A DNA stretch of 64,000 nt from Argopecten irradians (lineage: Eukaryota; Mollusca; Bivalvia; Pectinida; Pectinidae): assembly GCF_041381155.1 (NCBI RefSeq), contig NC_091144.1:33598980-33662979 (forward strand), read 5' to 3'. The notes beneath the pieces are model-generated. The model was not told where the DNA came from and made no database searches. It worked only from the letters and a program-made list of their open reading frames with translations. Positions 60,820 through 64,000 of the stretch are shown here, one piece after another. Within the stretch, counting starts at the first letter, position 1, and every line of letters starts with the position of its first letter. A program made the position numbers and the translations under genes.

Positions 60820-61640
60820 AGAAATACAATGTCGAAATGGAGTGAAAAGTGGCTTCTAAAAATGCACCCAGATAAATGTAAACACATGAGGATACACAAA
60901 CAGAGAACAAGAAACCAATGTGAGGAAATTATACAATACCATCTCAATGGAAAAACACTGCAACATATAGACCAAGAAAAAGATATAGGAGTAGTTGTAG
61001 ATTCCACGTTAAGCTTCGACAGCCATATTCATATATCGGAGAAAGTTAAAAAAAAAAAAAAAAAAGCCAATTCCATGTTTGGACTTTTGAGAAGAACTTT
61101 TCAGTTTTTAGACATCAAATCATTTATTCCGCTATATAAATGCTTAGTTCGGTCTCATTTGGACTATGCTTGCCCCGTATGGACACCTTACCTACAGAAG
61201 CATATAGAAATGATAGAAAATGTCCAAAGAAGAGCGACAAAATGTCTACCAGGAATGTCACATCTAGCATACAGTCAAAGGCTGGAGAAACTGAAATTAC
61301 CAACATTGGCATATAGAAGAATACGAGGAGACATGATAGAACTCTTCAAAATTTGAGATGGAGTATATGACTCCGAATGTTGTAACATTTTATCTTTATG
61401 GAACGGACCGCGAGAGCAGCAGGGGGCATAGGAGGAAGCTATTCCATACAAGATCTAACTATGAGATTAGGAGAAACTTTTTTTCACTAAGAGCTACTGA
61501 GATATGGAACGATCTACCAGAGAATGTAGTGATGGCGCCAAATATAAACTCCTTCAAAAATGCGTTAGACAAACATTGGAAAGAACAGGAACTCTTATAC
61601 AGCTACAAAGCCTTTACACATCATTAATTTATTATTATTA
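60820..61640 (+). mobile_element. LINE reverse-transcriptase C-terminal fragment (CR1-like)
   Basis: The frame from 60829 reads SEKWLLKMHPDKCKHMRI, EKDIGVVVDSTLSFDSHI, FGLLRRTFQFLDIKSFIPLY, RSHLDYACPVWTPYL, QRRATKCLPGMSHL and LPTLAYRRIRGDMIELFK, the usual order after the YADD box. A stop at 61354 and a frame change follow; 61470-61625 continues with FFSLRATEIWNDLPENVV and NSFKNALDKHW. An A18 run (61050-61067) sits in the coding part. The family's catalytic palm is absent. Confidence 0.8.
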
Positions 61641-61702
61641 CCGGATAAAAATGTATTAACTGGAAACTCTATATTTTGTCTGAGTCTGGTATGGAGGACT
61701 TA

Positions 61703-63838
61703 ACATATAGTCCTAGTTATCTTTGGTCCCTAGTTATCTTTGGTCCCGACACCAGACATATCATAGCCCTAGTTATCTTTGGTCCCGACACCAGACATAT
61801 CATAGCCCTAGTTATCTTTGGTCCCGACACCAGACATATCATAGCCCTAGTTATCTTTGGTCCCGACACCAGACATATCATAGCCCTAGTTATCTTTGGT
61901 CCCGACACCAGACATATCATAGCCCTAGTTATCTTTGGTCCCGACACCAGACATATCATAGCCCTAGTTATCTTTGGTCCCGACACCAGACATATCATAG
62001 CCCTAGTTATCTTTGGTCCCGACACCAGACGTATCATAGCCCTAGTTATCTTTGGTCCCGACACCAGACATATCATAGCCCTAGTTATCTTTGGTCCCGA
62101 CACCAGACATATCATAGCCCTAGTTATCTTTGGTCCCGACACCAGACATATCATAGCCCTAGTTATCTTTGGTCCCGACACCAGACATATCATAGCCCTA
62201 GTTATCTTTGGTCCCGACACCAGACATATCATAGCCCTAGTTATCTTTGGTCCCGACACCAGACATATCATAGCCCTAGTTATCTTTGGTCCCGACACCA
62301 GACATATCATAGCCCTAGTTATCTTTGGTCCCGACACCAGACATATCATAGCCCTAGTTATCTTTGGTCCCGACACCAGACATATCATAGCCCTAGTTAT
62401 CTTTGGTCCCGACACCAGACATATCATAGCCCTAGTTATCTTTGGTCCCGACACCAGACATATCATAGCCCTAGTTATCTTTGGTCCCGACACCAGAAAT
62501 ATCATAGCCCTAGTTATCTTTGGTCCCGACACCAGACATATCATAGCCCTAGTTATCTTTGGTCCCGACACCAGACTTATCATAGCCCTAGTTATCTTTG
62601 GTCCCGACACCAGACATATCATAGCCCTAGTTATCTTTGGTCCCGACACCAGACATATCATAGCCCTAGTTATCTTTGGTCCCGACACCAGACATATCAT
62701 AGCCCTAGTTATCTTTGGTCCAGACACCAGAAATATCATAGCCCTAGTTATCTTTGTTCCCGACACCAGAAATATCGTAGCCCTAGTTATCTTTGGTCCC
62801 GACACCAGACATATCATAGCTAGTTATCTTTGGTCCCGACACCAGACATATCATAGCTAGTTATCTTTGGTCCCGACACCAGACATATCATAGCCCTAGT
62901 TATCTTTGGTCCCGACACCAGACATATCATAGCCCTAGTTATCTTTGGTCCCGACACCAGACATATCATAGCCCTAGTTATCTTTGGTCCCGACACCAGA
63001 CATATCATAGCCCTAGTTATCTTTGGTCCCGACACCAGAAATATCATAGTCCTAGTTATCTTTGGTCCCGACACCAGACATATCATAGTCCTAGTTATCT
63101 TTGGTCCCGACACCAGACATATCATAGTCCTAGTTATCTTTGGTCCCGACACCAGACATATCATAGCCCTAGTTATCTTTGGTCCCGACACCAGACATAT
63201 CATAGCCCTAGTTATCTTTGGTCCCGACACCAGACATATCATAGCCCTAGTTATCTTTGGTCCCGACACCAGACATATCATAGTCCTAGTTATCTTTGGT
63301 CCCGACACCAGACATATCATAGTCCTAGTTATCTTTGGTCCCGACACCAGACATATCATAGTCCTAGTTATCTTTGGTCCCGACACCAGAAATATCATAG
63401 TCCTAGTTATCTTTGGTCCCGACACCAGACATATCATAGTCCTAGTTATCTTTGGTCCCGACACCAGACATATCATAGCCCTAGTTATCTTTGGTCCCGA
63501 GGACATTACACATCATAGCCCTAGTTATCTTTGGTCCCGACACCAGACATATCATAGCCCTAGTTATCTTTGGTCCCGACACCAGACATATCATAGCCCT
63601 AGTTATCTTTGGTCCCGACACCAGACATATCATAGCCCTAGTTATCTTTGGTCCCGACACCAGAAATATCATAGCCCTAGTTATCTTTGGTCCCGACACC
63701 AGACATATCATAGCCCTAGTTATCTTTGGTCCCGACACCAGACATATCATAGCCCTAGTTATCTTTGGTCCCGACACCAGACATATCATAGCCCTAGTTA
63801 TCTTTGGTCCCGACACCAGACATATCGTAGCCCTTGTT
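61703..63838. repeat. 39 bp satellite, about 54 units
   Basis: The unit is CCCTAGTTATCTTTGGTCCC GACACCAGACATATCATAG. Because 39 is a multiple of three and the unit lacks stops in several frames, long open frames run through it on both strands (13-residue repeats such as ALVIFGPDTRHII); these are not genes. Variant units (AGAAATATC; AGTCCTAG) cluster at 63019-63135 and 63253-63450. Two units lack three bases (62817, 62856). One disrupted unit lies at 63495-63515. Confidence 0.9.
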
Positions 63839-64000
63839 AGTGTTGTCATGTGGGTTTTTTTAAGAATACTAATAAAAGAATGCTTAGTATGGTGTTGCAA
63901 AGATAAAACAACCACACAATAAATACGGTATCGTATATCCAAAGGTTAAAACCTTATAGCCGGGTATCCTGAGAATTGCTTCAAATCCGGGTACTAACAA
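63839..64000. other. Right edge, nothing recognised
   Basis: Unique-looking sequence after the satellite; no feature supported. Confidence 0.4.

Noticed and set aside
61676-63942. Long reading frames (up to 394 codons) on both strands
   Set aside because: They run only through the 39 bp satellite; a unit divisible by three without stops opens several frames at once.

Overview
The window looks like a chromosome segment of a bivalve mollusc, possibly a scallop. This rests on the animal intron-exon genes, the AT-rich introns, the tRNA-derived SINEs, the many short inverted-repeat elements, and several pearl-type elements (tandem cores plus a CCGT or GGAC tetranucleotide run plus a terminal hairpin), a class best known from bivalves. 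Species is not determinable from the sequence alone. Nothing bacterial, viral or CRISPR-like was seen.

Four host genes could be assembled exon by exon with matching phases. (1) PWWP2 (5444-10057, +): two coding exons, a chromatin reader ending in a PWWP domain. (2) TTC1 (33041-24973, -): five exons, three TPRs and a long acidic N-terminus. (3) GATD3/ES1 (33477-43276, +): seven exons, a mitochondrial DJ-1/PfpI-family enzyme of 261 residues. It is head to head with TTC1 across a 435 bp shared promoter region. (4) A CLAMP-domain cilium/flagellum protein resembling CABCOCO1 (60439-44832, -): nine exons, convergent with GATD3. An orphan exon-like segment lies at 1938-2092.

Layout: 1-5.4 kb holds inverted-repeat elements, the orphan exon and a retrotransposon 3' half; 5.4-10.1 kb is PWWP2 with SINEs in its intron; 10.1-24.9 kb is gene-free and filled with MITEs and three pearl-type elements, one nested in a TTAA MITE; 25-33 kb is TTC1 with a LINE and a near-perfect foldback in its introns; 33.5-43.3 kb is GATD3; 44.8-60.4 kb is the CLAMP gene with a G-rich-transcript satellite and LINE pieces; 60.8-64 kb holds a LINE fragment and a 54-unit, 39 bp satellite.

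The most unusual signal is inside GATD3. Three of its splice junctions have been tandemly amplified together with the adjoining exon edge: the exon 3 donor (11 copies, 49 bp unit), the exon 5 acceptor (three copies, 105 bp unit) and the exon 6 acceptor (about 32 copies, 56 bp unit). The productive site is always the outermost copy on the exon side, and use of the decoys examined would introduce a stop codon. I know of no described system of this kind.
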